The notes: generated by a model not told the origin, from the letters alone. Numbered from the stretch's first letter, positions 48,601 to 60,416 are shown. The stretch: DNA of 64,000 bases from Basidiobolus meristosporus CBS 931.73 (GCA_002104905.1 MCFE01000284.1:1-64000), one strand, 5' to 3'. Translations and numbers: made by a program.

Positions 48601-49554
48601 CCTTCTTATTGGTTCTTGATTTTCTTAATTTTTCATCCAGGAGCCTTCTGTATATATAATTTATGGACAAATCTTCAGTTCTGGGCTCTAGGGCTGATAC
48701 AAGGCCCTGAAACTTGGCTGTCAGGCTATTCAGGATGGTTACTATGACATCCTCATTGGTAGTAGGTATTCCCACAGATTCCATCTCATCCACCAGCAGG
48801 GTATTTCTGTAAATTAGATTTTATTTCTTCTCCTGGCAGCATCTTTATAGTGAGGAATTTTTTCTCAGATACATTTTCTTAACAGCTGAACATGACAGGT
48901 AGGTGTGTTCTAATGCCTTCCAGGCATTCTTTGCTGTTTTTGCTCTTGAGCATTGATTAGCACTTTGTCTTTAACATTAAGGCAAATTCAGTTAAAGGCA
49001 CTTTGTTCTTTCTACTGGTACTTTAAGGCTTCCTCTCCCATATTTTTAGAAGGGCATTCTTCTCCCATGACAATATCCTAAAGGGTTCTTTCTTGTAGCA
49101 GCATCTTCATCTTCACCTTCCACACTTGGTAGTTAGATACATCCAACTTTTCAGCAGAGGGAAAAATTCCAGTAATAGCAGTAGTAGACATTGCAGAGAG
49201 TGACAGCTTGCGGCTCATAACCTGTAGTAAGAGTCTTGGAGATATTGGAAGTGACTGGGAGGACAGGCAGATTATGTTGTTTGCACTTAATATATGATTG
49301 AATGTAAAAGTAGTATTTATACTTTTGCATGGTCTTGGCATAACAAACATGTAGAATAGATTAAGGAAGGTCCTAAGAGCATGTGTGCAAAGTTTGGGGC
49401 TGCCTGGACAACTTACCTAATTTTCATGTTCTGGGTAAATATTTCAAGTAAATCCTGACAAGGAATTTGGTCAGTATTCTCTAGGATTTGAAGGTAATGA
49501 TCTAAGTGACCAAGTTAGGTGATTATTTAGGTGGAATTACAAGTTTCTACAACA
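45678..49554 (-). mobile_element. Copia-B element B3, minus strand
   Basis: The 3' LTR is at 45678-46024, followed by the polypurine tract (CTCCCACTC on the plus strand). The 5' LTR is at 49223-49554 with the primer site CGGCTCATAACC at 49211-49222. The flanks TATAC (45673-45677) and TACAC (49555-49559) form a duplication with one change, inside B0 RNase H. Its RNase H has lost most of its length: RT sequence near 46275 joins directly to the DNQG region. Confidence 0.85.
46025..49200 (-). pseudogene. Copia B3 gag-pol
   Basis: Minus-strand fragments, from 5' to 3', are gag (48389-49190; DEMESVGIPTTNEDV, zinc knuckle with GHTSDQC), pre-integrase and protease (48051-48350), integrase C-terminal part (47518-47703; ARFMIHDQKLSYNFWVES), linker (47119-47457), RT (46751-47031; IGCRWVFKTREKANG) and an RT box that still reads YVDD (about 46490-46500). 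RNase H is mostly deleted. Much of the integrase core near 47950 is also deleted. Confidence 0.82.
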
Positions 49555-49594
49555 TACACAATTAAGTAGAAATCCAACTTTTCATGCTAGAACT

Positions 49595-49943
49595 TGTTGT
49601 AATTATTGAATTGTCACCTAAATATTCATGCTAACTTAGTCACATAGATCTTATTCTGTGATTAGCATTCTGTCCTGACTAGATTTCTTGTCGGGATTTA
49701 CTTAGAATATTTTCACCAAATTGTCAGGTACCCAGATTATTATTTTTCTCAAAGTCGTCCAAAAGACCCCAAACTTTGCACACATATTCTTGGGACCTTC
49801 CTTAACAAACTCTACACGTTTGTTTCCTCTACTTTATCAAAAGTATAAATACCATACTTTTGATCAATAAATCTACAAGTGAATAACATGTAAATCCTCT
49901 AGTTCTCCACATCACTTCCAATACTCCTCAGAATATTGCAACA
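49595..49943 (+). repeat. Solo Copia-B LTR (B4)
   Basis: It is 349 bp, from TGTTGTAATTATTG to AATATTGCAACA, flanked by the perfect duplication GAACT (49590-49594 and 49944-49948). It splits the B0 RNase H box HARTKHI. Confidence 0.9.
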
Positions 49944-50132
49944 GAACTAAGTACATAGTTATTAGACTTCATTACATATGTGAAGCTATAAATATTAACT
50001 TAGTTAACCTAGCTTACTGTCCTACAGATGAAATAATTGCAGACATAATTACCAAACCATTAGCCAGACACAAATTTGAATATCTTAGGTCAAAATTAGG
50101 ACTAGTTAGTATGAGCATTAATGGAGTGGGAG

Positions 50133-50488
50133 TGGCTGTAAAAGCTTGTAATTCCACCTAAATATTCACCTAACATAGTCACTTAGATCATTACCTACAA
50201 ATCCTAGAGAATACTGACCAAATTTGTTGTTGGGATTTACTTAAAATATTTGACCATAATACCAGATAACCAGAACATGAAAATTTAGAAAATTAGATAG
50301 GATGTCCCAACAGCCCCAAGCTTTGTACACATGTCATGGGACCATTTTAAACCTATGATATTTGTTTTCTATACCAAGACCATGTAAAGTGTAAATGCTA
50401 CTTTTGCATTCAATAAATCATTAAGTGAAAACCACAAAATCTACTTGTTCTCCAAGTCACTTCCAATATCTCCAAGACTCTTACAACA
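50133..50488 (+). repeat. 3' LTR of B0
   Basis: It follows a purine tract (GGAGTGGGAG) at the end of the RNase H relic, starts TGGCTGTAAAAG and ends CTCTTACAACA. Confidence 0.85.
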
Positions 50489-50782
50489 CTCTTTGCTGTT
50501 ATTGCTCCTGAGCATTGAACTAGCAGCTTGTTGTTGACTTCAAGGCAAATGCAGCTCAAAGTAAGTTGTTCTATTCTGTGGTACCTGAGAGCTTCTGCTA
50601 CAACATTGAGAAAGTATTCTTCTTCCATAATAACAGCCCAGTAGCTTCTTTTCTATAAAGCCATCCTCAGTTTCACCCACCAGACTTGGTTGCTGGAAGC
50701 ATCCAGCTTTTCAGCAGAGGGAGAAGCTCTAGTGATAGCAGTAGTAGACACCCCAGAGAGTGATGACTTAGGGCTCATAGCC

Positions 50783-51022
50783 TGTTATAGGAATTCAGGT
50801 GATGCACAAAGTGATTAGAAGGACAGGTATAACTCAAGAACATACATGCAAAGTTTGTGACTGTTTGGAAAATTTTGAGCTTTCATGTCCTGGGAACCTC
50901 ACATTTTGGTGAAATATTCCAAGTAAACCCCAACAAAGAATTTGGGCAGAATACATCAAGACTTGTAGCCTATGAACCAGGTGACTAAGCTAAGTAAATA
51001 TTTAGATGCAAATTTATCAGCA
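50783..51022 (-). repeat. 5' LTR of B5, internally shortened
   Basis: It begins TGTTATAGGAATTC next to the primer site and ends TTATCAGCA. About 100 bp of the 345-bp LTR are missing. This is the right border of the TE block. Confidence 0.7.
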
Positions 51023-54000
51023 TGCGCAGGCCTACACCAATAAAGCAAGTCCACACTAACTTTGAGAATAAGAAGAATTAGTTGATATTGACTTGCTTAT
51101 TTTAATTGATAGATGCAAACAGAGAGTTTCACATGCCTTTCTGACTGGCCATTTAGTTTGGAGGGACTAGGCAGTGGACTATTGTACATTGCTGACAGAT
51201 AGCTTACTATACCAAGCCCAGCACCAAAGTCAACTGCGTACATGATACATGGGGCCTATGACAAGTCTGCGGACCACTGCACAAAGTAACCCAAAACCTT
51301 GAGCGGCTAAAACCTAGGGGCTTCGTGATTTACCTACAATCAGAGTGTGCCTCACCAGAAATCAATCTGACGGGCCTTGCCTCTAAGGGTAAATCATCGT
51401 ATCCGGGAATTTGGCACCATCACAACACAGACGCTTTGAGGCGGTGCGCATTTCACCATTCAATCACCCAGAATTGAAGGCTCGTCGTGATAGAGGATTT
51501 GATCGAAGCAGGTCATTTGTACCGGGACAACACCTGTTGCACAGCGTTGAAGATCCACCAGAAAGGTTGGGTGGATGATTGTGCGCTGGATCTGCCTTGA
51601 CAGGCTCTTGGTAACTCCTTCCGGAATATCCATTCAACCCCGGCAAGGAAAGCGCTAATAAACACAAGAGAGAATCTGCGCATAGTTGTGTATGGCCCAT
51701 ATTGGAGTGATTTGTGCGTGGTTGAAAGTGCGGAAATCAGGATTCATTAGCGATCTCAAATTGAGCATTTACAGTTCGGCCTAGAGTCAGGGGAGCGGAT
51801 GGGAGTTTGGGACTTCGTTAAGCAGGCTGGTCATCAAATGCATTTATGGATGATGCTTCTTCCATATCAAGAAGTGGCATCAAGCAGACGTGTATACGAG
51901 ATCACTGATGCGATTAGATGGAATCTACGGAGGAAATCCGGATTGACCACTTTGTGGATATCTGTCTAGCCTGTTGGCGACAACGTCAATATCCAGGATT
52001 GCCTTGCCTTTGCTTACGTGGTTCGCCTTGTGGCATTTACCATGAGTGTTTGTCACTTCGACCCTGATATCGTAACCGATGTCGAAAGATTCTCAAATTC
52101 CCCAGCGCTGCCAACGCCCCGATCCTTGCTACCATGTACCCAACTGCCACTTGACTCGGCCTAATGCCCGCTACTCGATACATCCTGATGCCCATCCGCC
52201 ATATTCACAGGTTCTCAAGAGTATGCATCCTATTTGTTCATCCCAGGCTGGAGATTCCGAGCTGGTTGAATACCAAGCCCTTCCAAGCGTGTCAGAAGAT
52301 CGCTAGATGGTGGAGTCAACAACATAGGGTTCCAGCTTGGGTGTTCAAGTTGATTAACCAGAATCCCGAATGCTGATTGGCCCGCAAAAATGCATCCGTA
52401 GGGCGGCAGAGGGTCAGGGAGATTCCATATTCATGTGGCGAGGAGAGGGCCAGTTTCGAGGGTTAAGCCTCAATCTCCTTTTATGAATCCAAGGTGGGAC
52501 CTGTACCAGACCTTGGTGGTTTATGCATCCTCAGGTGGCATTCACGTTGCCGCCTTCTTCAAGAAGACATGTAACCATCGAGCAATCATCGATCCTATGT
52601 ACCTTGGCAACGGTGGTCAGGGGGCCAAGCGAGCTTCGCTGACGAGCACTAGGGTAAGGGTCGGACGGAGTAAGACGTGGGATTCCCTAGAATCCAACTG
52701 GCTGGTGCCAAGGTGTTTTGGCGCAGGCGTCTCCTGGAGTGGCTGGAATACTGAAGCGGCGGCACAGCAACGGTATGCGCCCGGTGGTCACCCATCGAAC
52801 GGATTTGTCCAAGCATCTGATGTGAAAGTCGATCCATACTGTTTTGTAACATTCCCGCTCTATGCGGCGCTCGGTGACATGGTTATGACCAAGGCACGAT
52901 GGCCATACGGGGCCATTGGTAGACGGGAGAGATTAACAGTCGATTAGATTGACCTCGTATTAGACAATCCGTGATCGAGGTGGGTGATGCGCTATGGCTG
53001 CGAGGTGGATGAGTAACTTGGCGGCGATTCGGATTGGCATTGGAAGTCGATAGTGCGACCGTCTCTGATAAATGTGACATAACCATAGATTATCAAGATT
53101 CCACATACTCCGTGGTCTGTTCATGACCTCCCACTTCAAGCCAGGCTGTCTTGGTCGATGCTCGCATGGCATTCAGGGCTTTTCGTTTGCTCCGGTATCT
53201 GCTCCCCAATAGGATCCGATCCTTCGACTCGAGCATTGGATGATGACAGCAATTCAATGGTGTCGCTGGCCATCGGCTAGATCTGAATTCGATGGATCCC
53301 TCGCTTGTGCAACGCCAGCCATGTGAGCTGGAAAGAATGCTAGCGCATTGCTAACCATCCAGAGTATACCCGCTCACCTGGATTTGATCCTCCCCCAAGC
53401 CTAGTAGATTCGTACGTCGATTCTTGAATAGTACTCCTTGCCTTATACAATCTGAACCCTACAACCCTTTGATAGATTATATTTGATGATCCCTGGATGA
53501 GCTGTCGCTTCGCTTCCTTGCTCATGGGAACAATTGAATGATCTTGTCCCACTTCCACCATGAATGGGGTCCGTCAAGGCCACCCCTGTTTCGCCCACCA
53601 GTGGGCCATGCTCAGGAAGCCGATGCTTGTCTCAACGCACTAGCTGGAGGGTGTTGACGGCAGGGCATTACGCGGCACCCAAACCTGACGGAGTGAGCGC
53701 CAGGGGCCCGTGCAATGCCGAAGGGAAGTGGCGGACGGAAACGGGTGAAGCCAGGCATGCGCTGCACTGATCCACATCTAGCAAGGATATCCTTCAGTCG
53801 GGAAACCCTCCTCAGCCATAAGCTCATACGATCCCATTCGCAATGTGCGACGACCAAAACATCCCGAATTCCTCTGGATGCAGTGACGCTGGATTCGAGA
53901 TAATCTTGATTTTCTTGATTCGTGGTCGCCTTGGCCGCTGGAACGATTGGCTGCCAGGCTTGGGTGATTTTGATAATCTACTTGGCTCAGTAGGCCAACT

Positions 54001-54547
54001 CACACCCTTGGGCGCTTGGTGGCCTTCCTGCAACCTCCATGTCTCAGCTCCATTCGGCTGGACTCGTTGTATGGACAGACACTCCGCCCAGCCCCCTGCT
54101 CTACCCGACCGCTTCCAAGGTGGGAGCGTGGTTTCGGAGAACTGGTAGTCGTGCGGGATCTTGGCCGTGAAAAGTGGCGTGCAGCAAGCGGTTACCGTGA
54201 TTCCAGCTGGGAATCACTTGGGTGGCGGAATTGTCTAGCGCAAAAATCCATCAAAATACCAGTATCCCTTGACGAAATGAGAGGCGTGATCGAATATGAA
54301 ACAATTGATTGCCCGCCTCATGACATGTGTGCCAAGTGCCCATGGTACATGCCTTGTCTGCAAGAGAATTCAATGCCTCAGATGGAGCCAAAATGGGTGG
54401 CCACCGGTTCACAGGGAATCTGAATCCAGCTGGTTGCGATCATTGGTGAATCGTGAACTTCGTTGTGGTGCAACCCGGCTGCCATATTGGCTCTGCGGGT
54501 GGCCGATTTGGGAATTTCCTTTTTATGGCAGTCGACTTAACTGCCGA
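51023..54547. other. 3.5-kb CpG-rich stretch without a recognised gene
   Basis: CpG becomes frequent after about 51.2 kb (for example six in 52621-52680), unlike the TE block. Frames on both strands are short (the longest is 170 codons at 52435-52947) and none shows a known domain, codon-level pattern or splice-joined partner I can support. I see no LTRs or inverted termini. It may be old intergenic DNA, decayed genes, or a lineage-specific gene that I cannot see. Confidence 0.5.
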
Positions 54548-54554
54548 TATATAA
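54548..54554 (+). promoter_or_regulatory. TATA box of the alanine aminotransferase gene
   Basis: TATATAA lies 78 bases upstream of the ATG at 54632. This distance fits transcription start between them and argues against translation starting further upstream in the same open frame. Confidence 0.6.
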
Positions 54555-54631
54555 GCGGATGTGGGGCCGGGGTTGTCAGTCATACTCTCCACGTCCATTC
54601 TTGCAGATATATTCGAAGTTTCTTGTACAAA

Positions 54632-56551
54632 ATGTCTCCACAGCTATACACCGACTCAGCCGACACTTCTTTTAAAGGTATTTCGTCGTGGAGTCGGCCT
54701 CTATTTGGAGCCGTTTGACTGATTGTGAATTAGTACCAAAAGGCAAGAAGATCCTGAGGATCGATTCCATCAACCCTCAAGTAAGGGAGGTACAATACGC
54801 AGTTCGTGGTGAGATTGCCATCCGTGCGGAAGAGTTGAAGAACGTAGGTCGTTGATGCTCACCCTGATCTGTATCTGCACTGACTAAACCTCCAACAGGA
54901 GCTCGACACAAAGGGATCCAATCTTCCATTCAAGGAGATCGTCAACATCAACATTGGCAACCCTCAGCAGCTAAAGCAGAAGCCAATTACCTTCTTCAGA
55001 CAGGTTAGCGCGCGGGCACTTCTCTTGCGTTTGATCAGCTCTTAACTGTGTTTATTAAGGTGGCCTCTCTGGTGGAATATCCCGACTTATTGTTGGAGGA
55101 GAACCAAGAGAAGGTGAAGACCTTGTTCGCCACAGATGCCATCGTAAGGGCAAAGCTGCTTGTTGATGCATGTGGCGGTAGTGTTGGTGCCTACAGCCAT
55201 TCGCAAGGAATCCCCCATATTCGCAAAAATGTTGCCAAATTCATCGCAGGTAGGTAGCAATGCAACCTCTATCTTTTGGTTGGATGTTAATGGCTATATT
55301 CCAGAACGGGACGGCTTCCCCGCTGATGCTAGCAAGATCTTCTTAACCATGGGGTAAGTCATTGCTGAGTTGTGTTGAGAGTGGCCCTGAAGATTCTAAT
55401 GGATGATCTCCGAAGCGCTTCCGCCGGTGTCCAATTAGCCTTGCGCTTCATCATCGAGAACTCAAAGGTTGGAATCATGATTCCGATCCCCCAATACCCA
55501 CTCTATACCGCCACACTTTCCCTGTACGAAGGCCAAGCTGTCCCTTACTACCTGGATGAAGAGAAGGACTGGGGCATGGATGTACGTTAGACTCAACAGA
55601 ATCTTGTCGTGTTCATCTTACTAAATCCGTCTTGATATAGATCGGAGAACTGAAGAAGTCCATTGATGAGGCTCGTCAGAACGGCGTTGATGTAAGGGCT
55701 CTGTGCATCATCAACCCCGGTAACCCTACTGGACAATGCCTTGCTGAGCAAAATATGCGTGAGGTCATCGCATTCTGCCAGCAGGAAAGAGTCGTTCTAT
55801 TAGCCGACGAAGTCTACCAGGAGAATATCTACATGCCTAGCACCAGGCCTTTCCACTCGTTCAAGAAGGTCCTGAAGTCCATGGGCCCCTCCTATGACGA
55901 TGTGGAGCTTATCTCCTTCCATTCGATCTCCAAAGGAATGATCGGTGAATGTGGTCGCCGTGGTGGCTACTTCGAGTGTGAGGGGATCGAACAGGAAGTA
56001 ATTGATGAAATGTACAAGATTTCCTCTGTTTCCTTGTGCCCCAATGTTCAAGGACAGATCATGGTGGATCTCATGGTGAATCCACCAAAGCGTGGTGACG
56101 AGTCATACGAATCTTACCAGAAGGAAATCGATGATATCTACCAGTCCCTTAAGCGTAGAAGCAGTAGACTCTGCGACGCCTTCAATGAGCTGGAGGGTGT
56201 GACTTGTAATAAGGCCGAGGGGGCACTCTATTTATTCCCCAAGGTCAGACTTCCGGCAGGGGCTATCAAAGCGGCTCAAGACGTTGGCAAGAACCCTGAT
56301 GATCTCTACTCCTTGGCCATGCTTAACGAAACTGGAGTGGTAAGTTGATGATCTTGGATGAATTAGCTGCATGGTATTTGAAATTGACTTATTATTGGTT
56401 CCAGTGTGTAGTCCCAGGCAGTGGCTTTGGACAAGAAGAGGGTACCACTCACTTCCGTGCTACTTTCCTACCTCCTGAACATCTTTTCAGCGAGTTCATT
56501 GAGCTACTGAAACGCTTCCATCAAGGGTTTATGGATAAATACCGGGATTAA
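54632..56551 (+). CDS. ALT1: Alanine aminotransferase, 8 exons, 500 residues
   Basis: A PLP enzyme that interconverts alanine and 2-oxoglutarate with pyruvate and glutamate (EC 2.6.1.2). My exon model is 54632-54677, 54743-54843, 54899-55003, 55060-55249, 55305-55353, 55416-55581, 55641-56339 and 56405-56551; all junctions are GT/AG and the total is 501 codons with stop. Diagnostic residues are INPGNPTG (Asn near 247), ADEVYQ (Tyr 278) and the PLP lysine in SFHSISKG (Lys 317), then GECGRRGGYFE and VVPGSGFGQ. Length matches eukaryotic ALT (about 480-510). The N-terminus MSPQLYTDS has no clear mitochondrial presequence, so a cytosolic form is inferred. The open frame continues upstream of the ATG, but the TATA box supports this start. 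It is convergent with NOP58. Orthology to yeast ALT1/ALT2 was not tested. Confidence 0.95.
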
Positions 56552-58793
56552 ATCTTGGGATCTGCCTTCTATACCAGTTTCCCCACCAGAAGATCAGCAT
56601 ATTTATATAACGCTCACTCGTATAGCAGCATTATATGACCTTTCATTTATGTATTGTATTAATCTATAATCTTTGAAGTAAACCCAATGGAATCGGTGTA
56701 ATTAGACTTCATAACTCAGTACAATTGATTGATCTGAAAGGGACTTTCTATTATATTATGGTTTGTGTGCCGGGTACCAATTTGGTGGTATTAGACAACT
56801 AGTGTGTGATTGAGGGCTGCTCATTACCACATACAAAATTATATGATTGTACCCTGCCCAGGTAACCCATATAGCTTACATAAAACAGCTTATACCGATG
56901 ATTGGACATTAGAAAGTTTTAGCAGTCTATCGGAGGTGAAAGAAAGCAGAGCTCACGACTCTTTCTACTTGAAATGCAGGCATTAATCAGGGTACGTGCT
57001 CAAGGTAGAACCCCTTCTTATTCAACATCGCTTTCCTTTATGGCAAATGCTGAACACAAAAGGCAGTAAAAAACTAAGCTCACCTACCATACAGACGCAA
57101 TGCTTGCCTTGATCAGCAACTCCACAATTAATTCAAAACCATATCTGATGACAATACTGATCTCCACCTCGTAGATATAGGCATTGATTCCTTTGATAAG
57201 ATTATATTGAAAGGTGAATGATATAGGTAAAGATGAAGGCCATTAATTGGATGAGCTTTTTTTAAGTTGGTCTTTCCATGAAACAACAACACGTGAAGAG
57301 GAAATGAGGGTGGCTAATTTGCAGAGGGGAATTACACCATTGCTTTTCTGAACTAGAAATCCTCTGGCTGGTGGTTGCCTCGTTGTGATTCTCTCATCAT
57401 AATTATCATAAACAACAGCGGCCATCGGATCAGGAGCTGGTAGAGAAGAGTACTATGAGATATTGTTAACAAATATATGTCTAAATGTACATTGCCAAAA
57501 GCTGGTACATTGCACTTTGGTCAGCTTGTAGGTAAGGTGGTTTATCAGTCACATTTACATAGTCAATATCGCCTATACCATGTAAGAAATTGTTACAGGT
57601 GTATGTAGTGTTGCTTACATAGTCTAAGAAAGACTATACTGAGATTGACTTGTGAATGACTCAAGCACATTGGAGGATTATTTACTGAAGCAAATCCAAT
57701 GTAGGTGAATTTTGGTTACAAGAATTGGAACTAGCTGAAGTATACTTGCTAGTGTAATAGATGCAAAGCAAAAGGACCCTAGTATGTTTACTTTGAGCAC
57801 CTTACTACTGAGATCATTAGTCTTAAACTTCAATGTTGATTGCAAGAGAATCGAGTAGTTCTATGGCTCAGGTAAAATCCATATTGCTCTTGGTTATTCA
57901 AAATCATTTTGAGTCCTCATATTTGGTCTGATGGATAGAGTTGTAACCCTTGGTTCCAGGTAAATAATTCTGATGGGTGCCATCAGAATACCATACAAAA
58001 ATCAGCAAAAACCCAACCACATTCCAAAAACCAGGGGACACTATTAAATGCGATATGTGTGCCCTCGTATACTCTTTCCATGAGGAAGCTGTAGATGTTT
58101 ACCACTGACTTTTGTATTGATCATGTGCAGCATGAAATATTTGGTTGTTAAAGGAGCGGAATACCATGAAGAACCCACAGGGCAAATGTTGAGGTACCGG
58201 CCAAAACCGAAGTTTGAATTGCACTACATGAGAATGGTTGAAAACTAGCAAGCATTCAACGATCACTGAAGTGGCGATTCTGCACCTTCATAAAATTCTC
58301 AAATCCGGAGATTGCTGCACATGTGCAGGGATTTTTGTATATCATACAGAGACGCCTTAGATATCCTCATACTCCCAGCTGCCAGCTTTCGAACTGCCAC
58401 TGCTGCGCATAGTACCTCTAGGCGTATGTGGAACAGAGCGGGGTTCTTGTGTATGTGGGGACACGAAACGATTTACCGGGCGAGTTTCTAAAAAACATAT
58501 TTATTTGCTTGTCATCCCATCCAAGCGGTAAAGTTGGACAGCAATGAGTGGAAGGAAAGAGGAAAATATATAAAATCTTACATACATTCTAAAGATACGA
58601 AGATCACGTCAAGTGGTAGGGGGTGGAGAAGAAGGAGCCTTCACTTACGTGGATGAGTCAAACAATCCCATCTTCGCATGTCCACAGAGTGGGTAGATGG
58701 ATGAGGGTCAAAAGAGAATGAATGTGGAAAGAATGTTGCGAGAGGATAGCATTATAAATCATTATAAACGTTGGGAAGCAAAGACTGGACGCT
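56552..58793. other. Intergenic region between convergent genes
   Basis: No gene is recognised. The first few hundred bases should hold the ALT 3' UTR and terminator. 57430-58020 is CpG-poor (2 CpG in 540 bases) like the TE block and may be an old repeat relic. A perfect 10-bp hairpin, ATTCTGATGG/CCATCAGAAT with a 3-base loop, lies at 57967-57989. A 60-codon minus frame at 57243-57425 has no domain. Confidence 0.5.
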
Positions 58794-60416
58794 CTATTCG
58801 GACTTCTTCTTCTTCTTCTTGTCCTTCTTCTCCTTCTTTGGCTCCTCGTCGTCGGACTCGGCCTTTCTCTTCTTCTCCTTCTTTTCCTTCTTCTCTTTCT
58901 TCTCCTTCTTCTCGGTCTTAGGGGTTTCAACGGCAGCCTCGCTGACCTCAGATTTGGATGGAGTGGTGGGGATGACTGCGTCAGTCTTGGCGTTGTAGCT
59001 ATCGGTGTTGTTGTTGAACTCGAACTTCTTCTGTCCCTTGGGGGTCTTGTTGGGGGTTCTGGCAGCTCCAGCAGCGAAGCGGCCCTCCAACTGACGAAGA
59101 CGAGCCTCAACCTTGGCGCGGTTCTCCATACCAACCTCGGGTGTATCCTTGTCACCCAAAGCATCAACACGAATGGAGATGGCGGCCTTGGTAGCAAGCA
59201 TACGAGCAATCTTACCCTTCATCTTGGGACCAGCTTGACCAATCAAGGAAGCATGGTAGATGAGACCGTACTTGGGTGTGTCGTGCTTGGTCTTGAGGGC
59301 TCTGAACAAAGCCTTCTCAGCACCAAGGATCTGGACAGTAGAGGCAGGATGCTTGGCAAGGTTCATGAGGGAACCGGCGTGTGCGATCAAACGAGCACCA
59401 ACAAGCTCACCAACAAGGGTGGTAAGGTTGGGGGCGATGGCGACCATACGGTTCTTGAGGTATTCGTAAAGCTGGGTACGGTACTCGGTGATGGAGATGA
59501 CCTGCTCACACAAGTGGGTGATGTTCATGATATCCTCGTCGGAGATTTCAGTACCCATAGAGATCTCAGCAGCATCCTTGAGTTCCTTCTCGAGCTCCTC
59601 AGGAAGAATGTTGGAGAGATCAGTCTTGGAAGCATTGGTACGGAAGCCCATGGCCTTGACGACACGGGCGAAAGCCAAGTTGTCAACAATGATCTTGGCC
59701 ATTTCAGGGAAATGCCATCCGTACCATTCCTTGGCGCGCATGGCGTAGGTGTTCAACTCCTTGTCCAAGTCATCAAGCAAAGCGATAGCCTGAACGATCA
59801 TAGTATCAACCTTGTCGGGGGAGAACTTAAGCTTGTAACGAGAGAGGGAGTGGGAGAGACCAAGGGCCATAGCGTTCATATCCGATTGAGGGATACCGGT
59901 GAGGAGGGAAGAGATTTGACTACGGATACCACGGTAAAGCTCGTTCACAGTAGAGTCGGAAAGGACCTTGATACCAAGCTTCTTGGAGATGGAACCACCT
60001 TGGGTATGGGGTTAGTAAACGCGTGTGGGGCTGGAGCAGCAGGCGGTAGGAGAATATCTTACCAAGCTTGGAGTCGGCGACAATCAAACTCTCCTTCTTC
60101 ATTTCTTTCTCGCTAATCTCGTCACTCAAGAATTTCTTCAAGCTTTTGTCGAGTTTGCCCTCAACGATGGCGGTGGCGGCGGACAAAGCCTCGATGGTGT
60201 TCTCGAATTTTTGGAACGCCTTCAATTTGATACTACGGAAAAGAAAGTGGGTTGAGTCAAAGGCAAAGGTACGCAGCATACAGTACACACTCACGCTTGG
60301 TTGGCCTTCTCGGCGGTCTCAAACTCCTTATACAGGTCATCGGGTTTCTCTATTTTACCGTCGTCCAAGAGTTTGAACAAGGCGTAACCGGCCGGGGTTT
60401 CGTGGAGGACCAACAT
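58794..60416 (-). CDS. NOP58: Nucleolar protein NOP58, box C/D snoRNP core, 3 exons, 498 residues
   Basis: A core protein of box C/D snoRNPs; it pairs with NOP56 and fibrillarin to guide 2'-O-methylation and processing of rRNA in the nucleolus. Exons are 60416-60295, 60232-60063 and 59998-58794, with introns of 62 and 64 nt (GTGAGT and GTAAGA donors). The protein starts [20 protein letters not shown] (NOP5 N-terminal domain). It has the coiled-coil/NOSIC region with WYGWHFPE (about residues 189-196) and the Nop domain with [20 protein letters not shown] and [20 protein letters not shown] (323-342). A Lys/Glu-rich tail follows (about 455-498, KKEKK repeats ending KKKSE), as in yeast Nop58. Length is usual for the family (about 500-530). 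The minus-strand neighbour Apc13 lies 502 bp upstream. Confidence 0.97.
58797..58918 (-). repeat. Purine/pyrimidine low-complexity tract in the NOP58 tail
   Basis: The AAG/GAG-rich coding strand encodes the KKEKK tail, giving an almost pure pyrimidine run on the plus strand. It causes spurious long frames on the opposite strand and other frames. Confidence 0.85.

Larger units (their letters stand above)
36598..50488 (+). mobile_element. Copia-B element B0, plus strand, split by B2, B3 and B4
   Basis: The 5' LTR is at 36598-36945 and the 3' LTR at 50133-50488. Internal pieces in order are leader and gag start (36946-37075), a foreign repeat block (37075 to about 38340), integrase (38400-38780), RT (38790-39873 and 44942-45430), and RNase H (45430-45677, 49555-49594, 49944-50132). 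Flanks TTCAT and CTCTT are each one change from the TTCTT expected at this gag position. All pieces are riddled with stops. Confidence 0.75.
36440..51022 (-). mobile_element. Copia-B element B5, minus strand, split by B0
   Basis: The left part (36440-36597) reads gag on the minus strand (CLAAKTVYMRQ). The right part (50489-50782) reads the preceding gag portion and leader, followed by a decayed primer site (GGGCTCATAGCC, 50771-50782) and a shortened LTR (50783-51022). The gag text joins across the 13.9-kb insertion B0. This is the oldest and outermost layer of the nest. The TE block of the window ends with its LTR. Confidence 0.7.

Noticed and set aside
52435-52947. 170-codon open frame in the CpG-rich gap
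   Set aside because: High-GC DNA gives long chance frames. The peptide has no domain or low-complexity pattern, and I found no convincing splice partner.
53340-53420. Possible tRNA-like segment (TAGCGCATTGCTAACC ... GGATTTGATCC)
   Set aside because: I could not fold an acceptor stem and anticodon arm with correct spacing, so no tRNA is called.
54296-54631. In-frame upstream extension of alanine aminotransferase
   Set aside because: The frame is open, but the TATATAA box at 54548 lies within it and the extra residues do not look like family sequence or a presequence.
58658-59209. Arg/Pro-rich and Phe/Ser-rich open frames around the NOP58 tail
   Set aside because: They are alternative frames of the AAG/GAG-rich tail of NOP58 and reflect low complexity only.
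59235-60116. 293-codon plus-strand open frame opposite NOP58
   Set aside because: It is antisense to a confidently identified coding exon with biased codons, has no known domain and spans the NOP58 intron. It is a shadow of the real gene.
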